Shown here piece after piece: positions 35,301 through 46,900 of a stretch of 64,000 nucleotides of DNA. The notes under the pieces are model-generated. The model had not been told where the DNA came from, searched no databases, and saw only the letters and a program-made list of their open reading frames with translations. Position numbers and translations under genes: made by a program. Numbering within the stretch: the stretch's first letter is position 1; the number at the start of each line of letters is the position of its first letter. The stretch is from Neurospora tetraspora (lineage: Eukaryota > Ascomycota > Sordariomycetes > Sordariales > Sordariaceae), in NCBI RefSeq assembly GCF_033439725.1, contig NW_026944383.1, forward strand, positions 2,852,001-2,916,000. The letters are read 5' to 3'.

Positions 35301-38300
35301 GTTATGGCGGGAGCCAACGATCAAGTGTGGTGAGTAGCAATGGCAGCTTCAAGACTTTTCACTGGCCTTTATCACTATGTCTGGTGTGCATCCTCACAGC
35401 GCCCTTTGTGTCTGAGTACTACATTGACTGTATTGCCCGTCCTCTGTCCTCACAATAGCATCCAAAACAAATCCCTGACCAGCTGGATATCTCCGACTTA
35501 GCCAGTATCAAACTTCGCAAGCGTAGCCGCACTACGCAGGAAGCTACTTCTCAACCAAGATGCTTCGGACCATGGCCTTGACCCCAAGCGTACAACTTTG
35601 CATATCTAGCGCTCCATACAAGAAGGTGCGGCAGAGCATGCTATGGCCAGCACACCAATGATGACCATGGATAAACAAGCGCCCATCGATCGTGACCCTT
35701 TCCCTTCCTTACGCCTCAGCCAGGATTGGTCTAGACGGTGCGACAAACATCACACAGACTCGAGACTACTGCACTCACTTGCTTCTATCGCATGTACGAT
35801 GATCAACATCCGGACATCGCTGGGAAGTAGTGTAGTTGACACCTCAATTTTTGTCAAGATGGTACCTACCACTCACCCCTCCCAGCAGGACTGGGAGTGA
35901 TAGATGGACGTGATGAGAGAAAAGCCTTCCGCACCCTTCAAGCATTTACCCGCACGTCAGCTGATGGTCACGAGACTGTGCAGGAGGGCCAGATGAAACG
36001 TCAGTTGGGTGGCTTACCAGCTTCTGGAGGTACCCATACGAGCTACGGCCGTCCAGTTCAGTTCGCATTCGCATACGGGGAATGAACGGCCTCTTACATT
36101 ATCAGAAAGGGACTCGATTTTAACGACGTTGACATCAACGTTAGCACACAATCATACGAGCAAAAAGAAACATTGCTTCACAAATCATCCAGTGGATGTT
36201 GAAGTAAAGTCCCAGCTAGTCAACACCGTCGAAATATGCTGTCACCCGCCAACAGCATGAACTCACCATTCAACCCCGGGCTCTTACCTCTCCTCACCAT
36301 CGGTCCTTCCCCATTAATCATTACTTTCCTCATAAAATGTCGTGAACCGCGAGGAAAGCCTTAGGATGTCGTGCTTCCGAGGAGATTGGTGGTACCGGCT
36401 AGGTTCTTGAATACTATATGGTTTGCGATTACTTGACATGTACTACCTCCACTTCCCAAGGGTTCGTGTATGCCTCAGCCTCATTGCTTTGACACTAACG
36501 GCCGTTGTTGTGCCTGGCTTGGCTTGATGATCAAGCGGCTCAGGGGGCTCGGTCGTCTCTTCACTGTTGCCCAAGTTTGGACAGGAGAACTCTGGGATGA
36601 ATTGTTGCCGTGAACTTTAAACGAGGCGAATATGTGCCGAGTAACACAAAAAGGACTTCACCTTGCCGGTAGTGCTGATCATACCCAAAGCCGCCGCAAC
36701 CAGATGAAGGCAATCACAATTTATCGGGGAATGAGCATCCGCTCACCGTGGTGAGCTGTAGGCAATTTCCTGTTTGCATTTCCTGGCCACTCGCGGTTCT
36801 GGAATCACACAGTTTGAGAGAGGACAGCGACTTACGCTGAGGATCCGAAAGCCTTCAACACTCGCACTTGACAAGTCGTCACATACTACATGGGGCGCAA
36901 AGAAGGGTCGCTGGTAGAAGAACTAGACGTTTAAAAGCCACTTTCATGGGAAGGGAGGGAATAAGAAACGGCAAAACACAGTGAGGATGGCAACAAGGGC
37001 TTTGACTGGCTCAAATGGTCATTATACGGAGCAAATTCGAACAAGGGCTGAGTCTTATGGAGATGATTCTTTCTCCGGCTTCTCAACTAAACTACATATT
37101 GAGCCAGTCACCGACGCAATTCCGAGAATAATGTACAGTCACTCGGAAGAACTAGACTAAGCGGCGTCTATAACGAAGGTACCACTGGCAACAAAAACAC
37201 CGGTCACTTCGGCTTATCCGAGGGTTCGTCAAATCGGATTTCGATGTAAGTGACTCTCTCGGAACCTGCTCCAACTCATGACCACAGAGTATGTGCTATC
37301 TACCCCTCGATGATGCGGTAGATTCAAGTGTTTTCTGTTACCAGCATAATGTTAACTTGATGGATGTTTCTTCCACAGTGGATTTACCTGGGCACTGCCC
37401 ATCAAAACCAGGAAGAGAAGTGGGAGCTCAGAAGAATATCCCCGTCCATGGCATCGATGTCCAGCCCAATCCACCCAAAACTTCACCCATAAGGATGAGT
37501 GCGAAACCAAGGGTGAATGTGAAGCCAAGGCCGAAACGGAAAGCCTCCCCATCCCCCTTCCCATCCCCTTCTTGCTCCTCTTCTCGTGGATCTCCTCGTA
37601 TCAAGCCTAACGAATCCACCAGGCCTCCTCCGTCAAGCCTCGGCCCGGGTCTGCTGCCCTACCGCCCCGTCAAGCCGTCGAGCAGGCAAACAACATCATG
37701 ATTCGTCCGGATCAACGACACTCATCACCCGAGTCCTGGTGACCCACCATGGTCTTCGGAACCAAGAGGGGAGCAAGAGAAGCCTTTACAGAGATCCATT
37801 AATCTCTCTCCTCTCGGAAATGCCCCATCTACTTATCCCAGTCCAGCCAACACCGCCGATACTCTACTACTCCACCACTCCTCAACAACCATATACCATC
37901 ACATCGCATCTCACATACCAAAGATATCCCATCACACCCGACTCCTTCCGGGCAGCTCAGTTCTGCCAGCCAGTCCAGCAACAGCGCGGTAACCGCGGTT
38001 GTGCTTCCCACGACCTCTCAAACCCAACCCAGCAGCCATGCATCACCAGCAGATGAGCACTGTACGTGCTCAGCCCAGCCTAGGCCTCCCGAGCCGGCTT
38101 TCTGACTTACTTGATGCCCGATATGAGGCCTCCGGCGCCACTATCACAACGAAGTACCCTCCTCTTCAGCTCACCCACTGGCTGCTTGGACTACTTCTGT
38201 CTTCAAGAGCTGGGTTTCAAGGTCATCCCCGAGCAGCCAAGAAGTCTTCAGGGGTTAGTCACTGTTCTCCTCTAGCCGCCCACCCGCTTACGCTTTTCCC

Positions 38301-39904
38301 CGGACCCTTTCCCTGGAATCCTTTCCCTGACCCCTTTCCTTCTGTCTGCCCTTGACTCCCATCTCTGTCATCCATGGCTTGTCCCTTCAGACTACCATTT
38401 TCAGGACTGCCACCAACCCCACTTCACTTCATGTTCTTTTCCCCTTGTGCGCTTGGTGATCGGGTTGGAGATATTAGGCAGTTGAGACTAGATTGAAACT
38501 GGAAGAAGGGGTAGATGGGTAAGTAGGTAGATAGATCAATATCTAGGTAGGCAAGGGCAGAGACTACACAGATCTCCAACCAGGCGGTGTCAGGCTTCAG
38601 GGCAATGGGAAGTTAGTAAGACCCCGAGTTTGAAGTCACCGAAATATGTACCTACCTCTAGCTAGCGCCAACAAGAATACCGACTTGCCTTGGTATATGC
38701 CGTCCATGTAGATACTTTTCTGTTCCCGTTCCTACCTACCTTGCACGGCTCCCATCATTCTACCTTGATCCTTTCACCTCAAAGAGAGACTCAAAGACAC
38801 CACAGTGTGGTTTCAAAGTAAAACGTAAACCAGCTTCCAACTTTGAAACTGAACCCTTGAGGTTCCTGGCAAAGGCATGGAAGAAGTGAACCCCAGTCGG
38901 TCCGTCACTCAACGATTTTGGGGCCTTCTGCTCGCGTCGGGCGTAAAAACCAGTAAACCAGTAATGATTTACAACGAAGAACATGAACATGACCGTCACC
39001 TACCTACCTGCCTACCTATTGTGTAGACTAGACGCACTGAATACTCAAATACATCGTAGTCAACAGTGCTCAACAGATAGTCCAAGACTCCAAGAGCCCA
39101 AGTGTCTCGCAGCCGTGATGTTCTGGATGTTTGGATGTTCCTACCTTGGTGTCCATGATCCATGGGACGGGAGATTGGTCTTGGTGGCCAAGTCCGGTCT
39201 GGTTGGCGCGCTTGAACTCAATCAAGACTGTGATCACAGGCCTGGATGAACACTGGACAGGGGGATATCACCAACACCCTTTTCTCATGGTGGTAGCATT
39301 GTTGTCGGTTTGGGATCCAATCTCAGAACAAGTTCCTGATGGGTAAGGGCGGGACGGGAAGAAAGGGGGAATAACGCGGCGGGTGCCTCGAGGAATGTTC
39401 GGATGATCCGAGTGGTTCGAGCCGAGTGGGCGAGTGTCGGAGGTTGTTGGTTGATGTGTCGTCGCGGAACAAGGCCATCTTGGGCATGGTTGGCACGCAC
39501 GTAGTTATGTGTGATGAGTTGAACCCAAGCTAGTAGGACCCTAGAACAATGTGACGGGACTCGGAGAGATCTCGCCAAAAAATTCAACACGTAAGCACAT
39601 CGCATTCACAATAGCGAGATGATATGGATCAGACAGAGTTTGAATAAGGCAAGGGCACGAGGGCCCGGTTGTTGTGATCCAGTTATCAGGAGCCATGTTT
39701 GGGCATCCATCTAAAACTAGAAATACCTAGGTACGGAGCTAAGGGTCGTCGCTCTTACGCGACGGGTATCTTGAAATTTACATTCCCGTATTAACTCCAT
39801 CCCAGCATGCTTTTTCAGTAATCGTTAGGTATCAACAAGCCAAAAGCCCCCGTTATGCCCGAAATCCTTAGTCATGAAGCACCAGAAAACACACTTGCAC
39901 ACAT
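32362..39904. other. Long stretch (7.5 kb) without a convincing gene
   Basis: Normal base composition. Frames reach 170 codons, but none has a recognisable domain. Two zones look faintly coding. At 34,877-35,590 plus-strand Ser/Arg-rich frames are open in all three phases and do not join by plausible introns. At 37,291-38,355 three overlapping plus-strand frames are Pro/Ser-rich. Polypyrimidine-rich sequence near 34,200-34,320 resembles a transcript leader. Repeated TAGG/CCTA tetranucleotides occur at about 38,520-38,560 and 38,996-39,020. Confidence 0.5.
37291..37701 (+). CDS. Possible small Pro/Ser/Lys-rich protein, uncertain
   Basis: A 136-codon frame preceded by GT-AG-like intron signals (GTAAGTGA at 37,245; acceptor CCACAG at 37,287; a further CCACAG at 37,379). 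The second half has coding-like proline/serine/lysine composition and ends at 37,701. The same phase is open again just beyond the stop, and another phase (37,586-38,056) is open across it, so the true frame is unclear. No family is recognised. It could equally be part of an untranslated leader. Confidence 0.2.
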   Translation: MCYLPLDDAVDSSVFCYQHNVNLMDVSSTVDLPGHCPSKPGREVGAQKNIPVHGIDVQPNPPKTSPIRMSAKPRVNVKPRPKRKASPSPFPSPSCSSSRGSPRIKPNESTRPPPSSLGPGLLPYRPVKPSSRQTTS

Positions 39905-41130
39905 TTAGTGGGCAAGAGCGTTGGCGCGGCGGCGGTCACGCTCCTCAGCGATGGAGAGCTTGACACCCTTGCCCTTGGGGAGGGAGATCCAGGGCTTCTC
40001 GGAGCCGATGACGAAAACGTTGGACTCGCGGGTAGCGAAGGTGTTGTCAAGGGCATCCTTGACGTGGATGATGTTAAAACCACCATCGTGACGCTCACGG
40101 TGGGTGATGACACCAACACGGCCCATGTTACGACCGCCGGTGACCATGGCGATGGCACCAGTGTCGAACTTGACGAAGTCATCGATCTTGCCAGTCTCAA
40201 TGTTGATCTTGACAGTGTCGTTGACCTTGATCAAGGGGTCGGGGTAGCGGATGCTGTTTGTCACGCACACGAGGTTAGTCAACCGTGGGAGGGAAAGTTT
40301 GGACATACCAGCCGTATAGATCTCGCTTGTAGTTGTGTGATCGCAGAGGATATGTTCCCCCATTCCACTTTCCCACTTTCCCGCAAAGGTGTCGCGTAGG
40401 ACATGTGGGGGAGTGGAAGGGTGAACTTCCACGCGTATCTACCAAAGCTTGGTCCAACGGCTGATAGATGTGGGCAGAACTTACGTTCTGGCATCATGCG
40501 TAACCAAGAATGGGATACCGCCCTTGCCAAGCTGGACGCGCTTGACCTTGCCGAGCTTGTACTTGGCCTCCTCATCCTGGATGCGGTGGACGGTGAAACG
40601 GCCCTTGGTGTCGTAGATGAGACGGAAGTTCTCGCCAGTCTTCTCGATGGTGATGACGTCCATGAAGCCGGCGGGGTAGGTGATGTCGGTGCGGACCTTG
40701 CCATCGACCTTGATGAGGCGCTGCATCATGATGGCCTTGGTCTCACGGTAGTTGAGCGCATACTTGAGGCGGTTGCGCACGAAGACGATGAGGGGCATGC
40801 ACTCGCGGAGCTTGTGAGGACCAGCCGAAGGGCGGGGGGCATAGACACCCGACAGCTTGTCGAGAAGCCAGTGCGAGGGGGCGCTAAGGCGCTTCTGGTG
40901 CTTCTTCCTGTAGTAGGGAGTCGGAGTCAGTCATCGCCGTCGCCGGGAAGCTTCAGTTTTGCGACATCTCGACGCGATCTTTTGGTGTTGCAGCGTTTGG
41001 CGCCCAATTTCGAAGACGTGACCGAACTCGAAACTGGCCATCCAAATGCTGCGTCGCCGAAAAGCATCGTCGAATCGAGAATCATCGTCAGCGATCCGTA
41101 GGGGTGGTGCACTTACGGTCCTCTGCCCAT
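39905..41130 (-). CDS. rps4: 40S ribosomal protein S4 (eS4)
   Basis: Small-subunit ribosomal protein of the eS4 family, cytosolic. Three exons (41130-41117, 40907-40485 and 40253-39905) join in frame to 261 aa, the normal length. The introns are 209 nt (40908-41116) and 231 nt (40254-40484), both GTAAGT donors with CAG acceptors. Intron 1 falls after only 14 coding bases (MGRGP), an arrangement common in fungal ribosomal protein genes. The sequence matches S4 throughout: MGRGPKKHQKRL start, an S4-type segment, a KOW-like region around [20 protein letters not shown], and the [19 protein letters not shown] end. Telobox-like motifs lie within 280 bp upstream of the start codon. Confidence 0.97.
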
Positions 41131-41138
41131 TTTGACGG

Positions 41139-42146
41139 TTGGCTAATGGATTTGCTGGTCGAGAAAATCGGGAGGGAAAGTTCGTCGAAGAGGCCGGCCA
41201 GGTAAATATGAAAAGTGTTTTGTGCCTCGAAAACCCTAGCGGCCTGTGGGCAGGCGGTGAGAGCCGGCAATTGTGCTTGGCGCTTGGCAGCTTCGCGAAC
41301 GGCTTGGTCTGTGCTCCACATTGTGGTTTTGCGCCCCACTGCAACGCCTCACTTGCTGTGGAGCAGTCGCCAGCTGAAAGAAGTCGGTAATCAGGGTTAG
41401 GGTTGACCACGATGATCATCCATTCCGCATCCTCTCCCGGCTGTTGCCCCTGAAATGTCATCACCATTCTCACCCGCGGTGGCCTGACATCATGAACAAG
41501 CGCTCTTACCAGGCTCGTGTTTGATACGTTGACTCGGAAAGCACCTCATGATATTCACTCTGGCATCAGGTCATGCATTGATTGAAGTCAATCGAACTCA
41601 TATTTGCTTCGTTCGTATACTTTGAACACGCTGTTGGGTAGTATGCATGTCTGTCACTAATGTTTCTTCTCGTCTTTTGTATCTCTCTCGTCAGCTCGTC
41701 TTCCTCCATGGTGGAAGGTTGCTCCCGCCTCAAATCTTCCTATAGATCTGATCCCGGTGACAACCATGGAGATGCTCTCCATGGCTATGTGTGATGCACT
41801 CCTCCCAAAGTTGTTCTCTCTTTCCTTAAGAGACAAATGCGTGCCCCCGATTTCCCGATCCCAATCTTTGTCAGCCCCTTGACTGACGCCGCCCGGTGTA
41901 TATAGACGCAAAGAAAAGTGTTTCTCGAACCCCGCCTTGATGACCGGTTACGCCCTGCATCTAGAAACCCGTATACGCTGATAACATAGCAAAAACAAAT
42001 GGAAGTCGTCAAGTTCAAACGATGCGCAGGCCGTTTACTGTGCGAGAATTCCCGTGTGTTAGAGACGATAAAAATCTCTCTCGCTGGCGGCAAAAGCTCG
42101 CAACATTGTAGCAAGCTCTCTGCATGCCTACCTGTTACCTCGCGGT
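41139..42146. other. Intergenic: rps4 upstream region and 3' end of the Myb gene
   Basis: About 1 kb with no supported gene. Frames on both strands are short. Apart from the telobox motifs I see no defined element. Confidence 0.5.
41231..41405 (-). promoter_or_regulatory. Telobox motifs upstream of rps4
   Basis: CAGGGTTAGGGTTG (41392-41405) contains two overlapping TTAGGG-type units. A second telobox, AAACCCTA, lies at 41231-41238. They are about 265 and 100 bp upstream of the S4 start codon. Telobox sites in ribosomal protein promoters are bound by Tbf1-type Myb factors in several fungi. That they work here is inference. Confidence 0.5.
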
Positions 42147-43970
42147 TCAGAGAGCCCTCCGATGGGCGGGTCCACCCGATGAACCATCCTGACCTCCTGG
42201 AATGACTGCCCCCCCTCCCCCCATACCTCCCTGTCCGTATCTCAGGCGTTCCGAGGCCGAGGAAGGGTCTTGGGCATCGTTTAGCAGGAGTCGGGAAATA
42301 TCCATGTCAGGCGGTCCTCCGAAATATGACGACGACAGAGGACCGTCAGGCAAGTCAGCAAAGACAGAAGCCAGACCGGGCAGAGTCTCTGTCGGTTCGC
42401 ATGTTGTACTCGGGAGCCACTTTGGCAATTCCTCCCTGGAGCTCTGTCGCGATACTTGCGGTTCTATCGATCGTGCTATGGTCGGTTCGAGAGTTTTCGA
42501 CATGGTAGGATTGATGGAAGGTTCCAGCAGACTGATGCTGGATGTAGACGCCTCCGCACTCCCGCGGGCTTGTTGGTCCTTGTCCCGGGGATTGGTCTTC
42601 TCAATGCTTGCGTAGATTACCGGATACTTGTTGCGAACCCGGTCGCGCAAATCCGTGGGTTGGCGGCTCTGAAGATGATACTCTGGATCGCGTTGGATCT
42701 TGGTCCAAGCAGGCCCATGTTTCTTGAGTCCCGCCAGAATTTCCTTGTCGTCCAGGTCCGTAAATGGACGCCTCTCACGACGGTGAGACTTCTTGAATGG
42801 ACCCCTGATTCCCAGTTCGACAAGATCTTCCATCTTCTTCCGGTGTGCCCGACTCTTTCTCTGTTTCGCAGGGGCAGAATCGGAGTCACCCCTATCCTTA
42901 TCACTCGGTCCGGCCTCTGGGTTGCTCAAGAGAGCGTCCAGCGACAAGCCATTCTTGTGCCTGCTGTTCGTGTGCGTGGTTGATTCGCCTGATGTAGACT
43001 TGTCGGCCCCAGGACTCCTCTTGCTTGAACCCCCACGAAGCTCCTCGGGACAGCAGGTCCGAAACCGATCCTTGAGGTCACCGGCAGTTCGGTCGTTGAA
43101 CTTGTAGTCGGGATCCTCCAGAATAGTCGTCCATTTTCCAACACCATGCCGACTGACACCCAGTAGAAGATTGTTGGTTTCCTCATCGGACCACTTTCTC
43201 CGTGGTTTCGCCGCCCTTCGTTTTGCCTTGGCTCCGCCACTGGTCTTGTCTCCGTCTGTTGGGGGTGGTGATGTAATGGACCATTCCGCGGGTGGTGTTG
43301 TTGTTGTCGAGGCAGGGATATGGGTCGGAGGACTGAGATCATGCATGTAACCGCTTATCCTCGGTGGCTCATGGTCAACAACGCCGGAGAGTATTGGGGG
43401 AAACCTGCTGGCGTTGGGGTTGGGTGGCGGTTCGTGGAGCCCGTTGAGAATGGGTGGGACCGTGACTACTTGTTGAAGGACCACCTCTTGGGTGGATTTT
43501 TGCTTCTTGAGCGGCTGAGGCAGCTGGACATAATCGTCTTTGGCAGCGAGCGCCCGCTGTCGCTTCTTGTTGTAGGCATCTTGGAGAGCATCGGGGTGGT
43601 CGCCTGCAGGCCTGCGCAGAGAGAGGGGCGTGCTGCTCGTCTCTGGGGAGTTTGAAAGCAGCAATTGGAGGGAATGACTCGAAGGAGGGTGACGAGCTGC
43701 AGGATCGCTTCCAAAAGGGTCTATCCTTGGCGTCTGCTTGGTCAAGGATTCGTTACTGAGCGTATGAATCGGTGGCAGTGTCGGCAGTTGCTTGTCGATT
43801 CTCTGCTGCTGCTGTTGTTGTCCAGCATCGCGGGGCAAGGTGGGTAGATAGAGCGAGCTGTTGTTCACGGGGGTCGTTATAGGAACGAGCTGGACAGGTG
43901 AAGGGCTATCGGCTTGCTGAGTGTTGAGTACGGTTGAGAGGTGCATAAGCCGTGGCTCGATGGTAGCCAT
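42147..43970 (-). CDS. Two-Myb telobox DNA-binding protein (Tay1/Teb1-like)
   Basis: Nuclear DNA-binding protein with two SANT/Myb repeats of the telobox type. Repeat 1 (about residues 254-310) begins RRKWSDEETNNLLLG and carries the helix-3 signature DLKDRFR. Repeat 2 (about 399-455) begins RRPFTDLDDKEIL and carries DLRDRVRNKYP. Proteins with two such domains (Tay1 of Yarrowia, Teb1 of fission yeast) bind TTAGGG-like double-stranded repeats at telomeres and in promoters. Ser/Pro-rich arms, a Gln run and basic segments surround the domains. I chose the ATG at 43970 (context CCACGATGG; 607 aa). The frame stays open to an ATG at 44306 (719 aa), but that extension is hydrophobic, then Ser/Pro-rich, and looks like translated leader. 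No intron is needed. Confidence 0.8.
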   Translation of the reverse strand: MATIEPRLMHLSTVLNTQQADSPSPVQLVPITTPVNNSSLYLPTLPRDAGQQQQQQRIDKQLPTLPPIHTLSNESLTKQTPRIDPFGSDPAARHPPSSHSLQLLLSNSPETSSTPLSLRRPAGDHPDALQDAYNKKRQRALAAKDDYVQLPQPLKKQKSTQEVVLQQVVTVPPILNGLHEPPPNPNASRFPPILSGVVDHEPPRISGYMHDLSPPTHIPASTTTTPPAEWSITSPPPTDGDKTSGGAKAKRRAAKPRRKWSDEETNNLLLGVSRHGVGKWTTILEDPDYKFNDRTAGDLKDRFRTCCPEELRGGSSKRSPGADKSTSGESTTHTNSRHKNGLSLDALLSNPEAGPSDKDRGDSDSAPAKQRKSRAHRKKMEDLVELGIRGPFKKSHRRERRPFTDLDDKEILAGLKKHGPAWTKIQRDPEYHLQSRQPTDLRDRVRNKYPVIYASIEKTNPRDKDQQARGSAEASTSSISLLEPSINPTMSKTLEPTIARSIEPQVSRQSSREELPKWLPSTTCEPTETLPGLASVFADLPDGPLSSSYFGGPPDMDISRLLLNDAQDPSSASERLRYGQGGMGGGGAVIPGGQDGSSGGPAHRRAL

Positions 43971-46900
43971 CGTGGAGGAAGGATTGCCCCGAGGAAGCCG
44001 GCATTGGGCAGTCGGCGAGGCGGGACCCGGGGGCGTTGAGGGCGACAGCGTGGATGGATGCGTAGGTGAGTCTAGTATTGAACTGTCTGTTGAAAATTGG
44101 GTTGCTGTGACGGGATCTTGGATGTGGACAGCGCGATCTGTGGTGACGAAGACGGAGGAGGGGAGGGATGGCAACTTTTTTTTCCCAGTCTGATAAACAC
44201 AAGATGGTATTTGGAAGAGAGATCTATTAAAGAAGAAAGGCGAGGCCCAGAACAAAGCCCACGAGACCCTCGATGCCCACAGCGCAGGAAACCAAGACTG
44301 AGACAAAGTTGTTTACCCTCGTGACAAAAGCAGGCGGAGAGGAAAGAGGATCGGAGGGAAAGGGAATGGGAGGAAAAAAGGAAGTTGGAATTAAGGATGA
44401 TTCTCGGACGAGCCTGGAGGTCCCAGGATGTGAGCCCACAGAGGTTCCATGGAGTGGTACGTAGCAGGGCCTGTTGCCCACTGTACCTTGCGACCTACCA
44501 CTTCCGCGGCCTTCTGAATGCCCCATTGGGTCCCAAGCTAGGTCGTTCGATAACTGTGGTACTTGCCCTGGGAGGTGACCCGCAGCACCTGCATACAACT
44601 ATGCGTTAGGACCACCGTAGTGGGAATCCAGGGAATCGAAAGAATCCCACCCGCTACCCGCACTGTACGTACTACCTACCCCCAGTGTGGCCTGTGCCCC
44701 CATCGTGCCCCCGTTGAGACGGCAGTTCCATTGATGAGCGATGCGAGGGTCGGGTTTGTGTGTGTGTGGTTGTGCCCCCCTCGTGGCCCCCCAACAACGG
44801 CGGGCGCTGTGGGCAGCTGCTGCTGGAAAGGGAAGCTTGGCACCTGAAGACTGCTTCTGGACTGCACCATCAGTCCTGGTCTCTATATGTGCGTTTATGT
44901 GTACATCTAGATCTTGACCACGCCTCCTCTAGCTTGGCACGATCATCGTCTCTCTACATTAAAATATTGTGGGAGACAGGTAGATGTTGAATCCGACATG
45001 TTGGTCAGCTGTCATGGTCTGCCTGGGTTCAGCTACAGGTACCCGGTCCCATCAAGTTTATTCCCGGCAACAAGGGAAGCTGGATAAGGTGACTGTTGAC
45101 TAAACAGAGGTGTCTGACTCGTGTTCATCCAGCTGCTAAACTGGAGGTTTTCCTCAGTTTGTCATGGCTACTACCTCTAGACTCCGAGTATGTGTGATGG
45201 ACATTGTGGATGAGCAAGTGAAACAAAAACCCAAAAAGTCCCCAAAGCATGAATAAGCGCACGGTTCGATAGCCTGTAGATAGACCCGTTCACCTAATAG
45301 TGTAGGGTAATGGGTGGGGTTAGTTTATTGTTGCTCAGGGCAGTGGATCTTGGGGTCCTTCTTCTCTTCTCTCCCCCTTCCCTCGCTTCCCTCGCTCGAT
45401 GATCCTTCATCCGGGTTCCTCTCCCCGGCCACGCTCGCCAGGCACATACATATCCAGCACCATCCAGGGCATTAGTCACCACCACCAAGGGATTAGCTAT
45501 CACAGAGTCTTTCCCTTCGACTGCAAAGTACCTCACATGGCTGTTGAGTGTTGTACTCCTCTATCACTTGGCACCATCACATTTCCACTTTTACTTTTTC
45601 GCCTCCTTCAGCTCCGGCCTGCGGAATGCGCGCAAGGCTCTCAGGTTCAGTCTGGCTCATAAGACGGACAGAGTGTGGGATGGAATGAGTGGGAGTCGTG
45701 GACTCGTGGGAGGGAGAAAAAGCGAGAGAAATAAAAAGAAGGTTTCATGTTGAAAAATGGAAGCTTCCATCTCCGTTATTCATCAAGTTTCATTCCGCAG
45801 TTGCAAGTCAACCCATTCCGCGTCCGCCGCCACCGCTATGATTGTTAATGAACGAAAGCAGAGAAAGCCAAGAAAAAAAATGATGCAGCCTCGGCTATCG
45901 AATGAGAACGAGCCGGTGCCAATTCCACCTTTCATTGGGGGGGCAATTGAAGACATTTACGGCACTTCCCTCTGTCAAACACGCTGGCCACTCACGTCGC
46001 CGACACGACTACCCACCCGGCCGCTTGGGATGGCCTCCACCTCCACTGTACGGAGTTCGGAAAGATGGGGCGGAGGAGACGCCGTCAGGGGAGTCGAGTC
46101 CACTGAATGGTCCGAAGGGAAAGGGCAGCAGAGCTATTCTCACAGGCACGGTTACACGGCTGCGACGACACTTGAGTCTTCTGTAACAGCGAGATACACC
46201 CGAGGCTTTGCTGTTAAGAAGGACGCATTCTCCGGCACTGGCATGTTGACATGTCATCTGAGAACTCTTCGGGAGATCTAACCCTCTTCTGGGTCTCTCA
46301 TCCGGGCCGCCATCCACGTCTTTGGTGATGCAGTCCTGGAGGTGCCGTTCTAGGCCTGGACCACTGAGGAACCACCAAGACCACTCACACGCCAGCGGGC
46401 CAGTGGAAGCTGAGTGGCGAAGCAGCCGTCTGTCCCTGTCCAGACCCGACCGTTAGGTTCGACGCCCGCCAAAGCCGCCAACCGCGGAGATACTTGAGAT
46501 ATCTACTATCTAGACTATGTACTAGATGTACACACACGAGACACCACCTCTCAAAGCGTCCTATCAAACAACGGCCTCACCCATCCCTTCACATCTTGAA
46601 TGCCATGCCTCCGCGAAACAACCTTTTCTCATCTGCCAGATCCGCGCTTATTAGCTTCATCAACCGAAGCTGCTTCCCGACGGCGAAACCACCAAACGTT
46701 GTGTCCATCTACGCACGCGAGCCTCATATCGATACCGTTGACTGGCTGGCTCACCCTGCCCACGCCCATTTCTCGTGGAAATTGGTACATGGTACGGACA
46801 CCCAGATCGTCACGATATTGGCTACTGAACGAGAAGCACGCCAGGCACGCTTGGGAGACACCCAAAGACTGGGAGGGGCCATGCCAGCTGCAAAGAAAGG

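Noticed and set aside
39908-40399. 163-codon plus-strand frame
   Set aside because: Antisense to exon 3 of ribosomal protein S4.
46440-46475. AGGTTCGACGCC, possible tRNA T-arm
   Set aside because: The upstream 70 bases do not fold into a cloverleaf.
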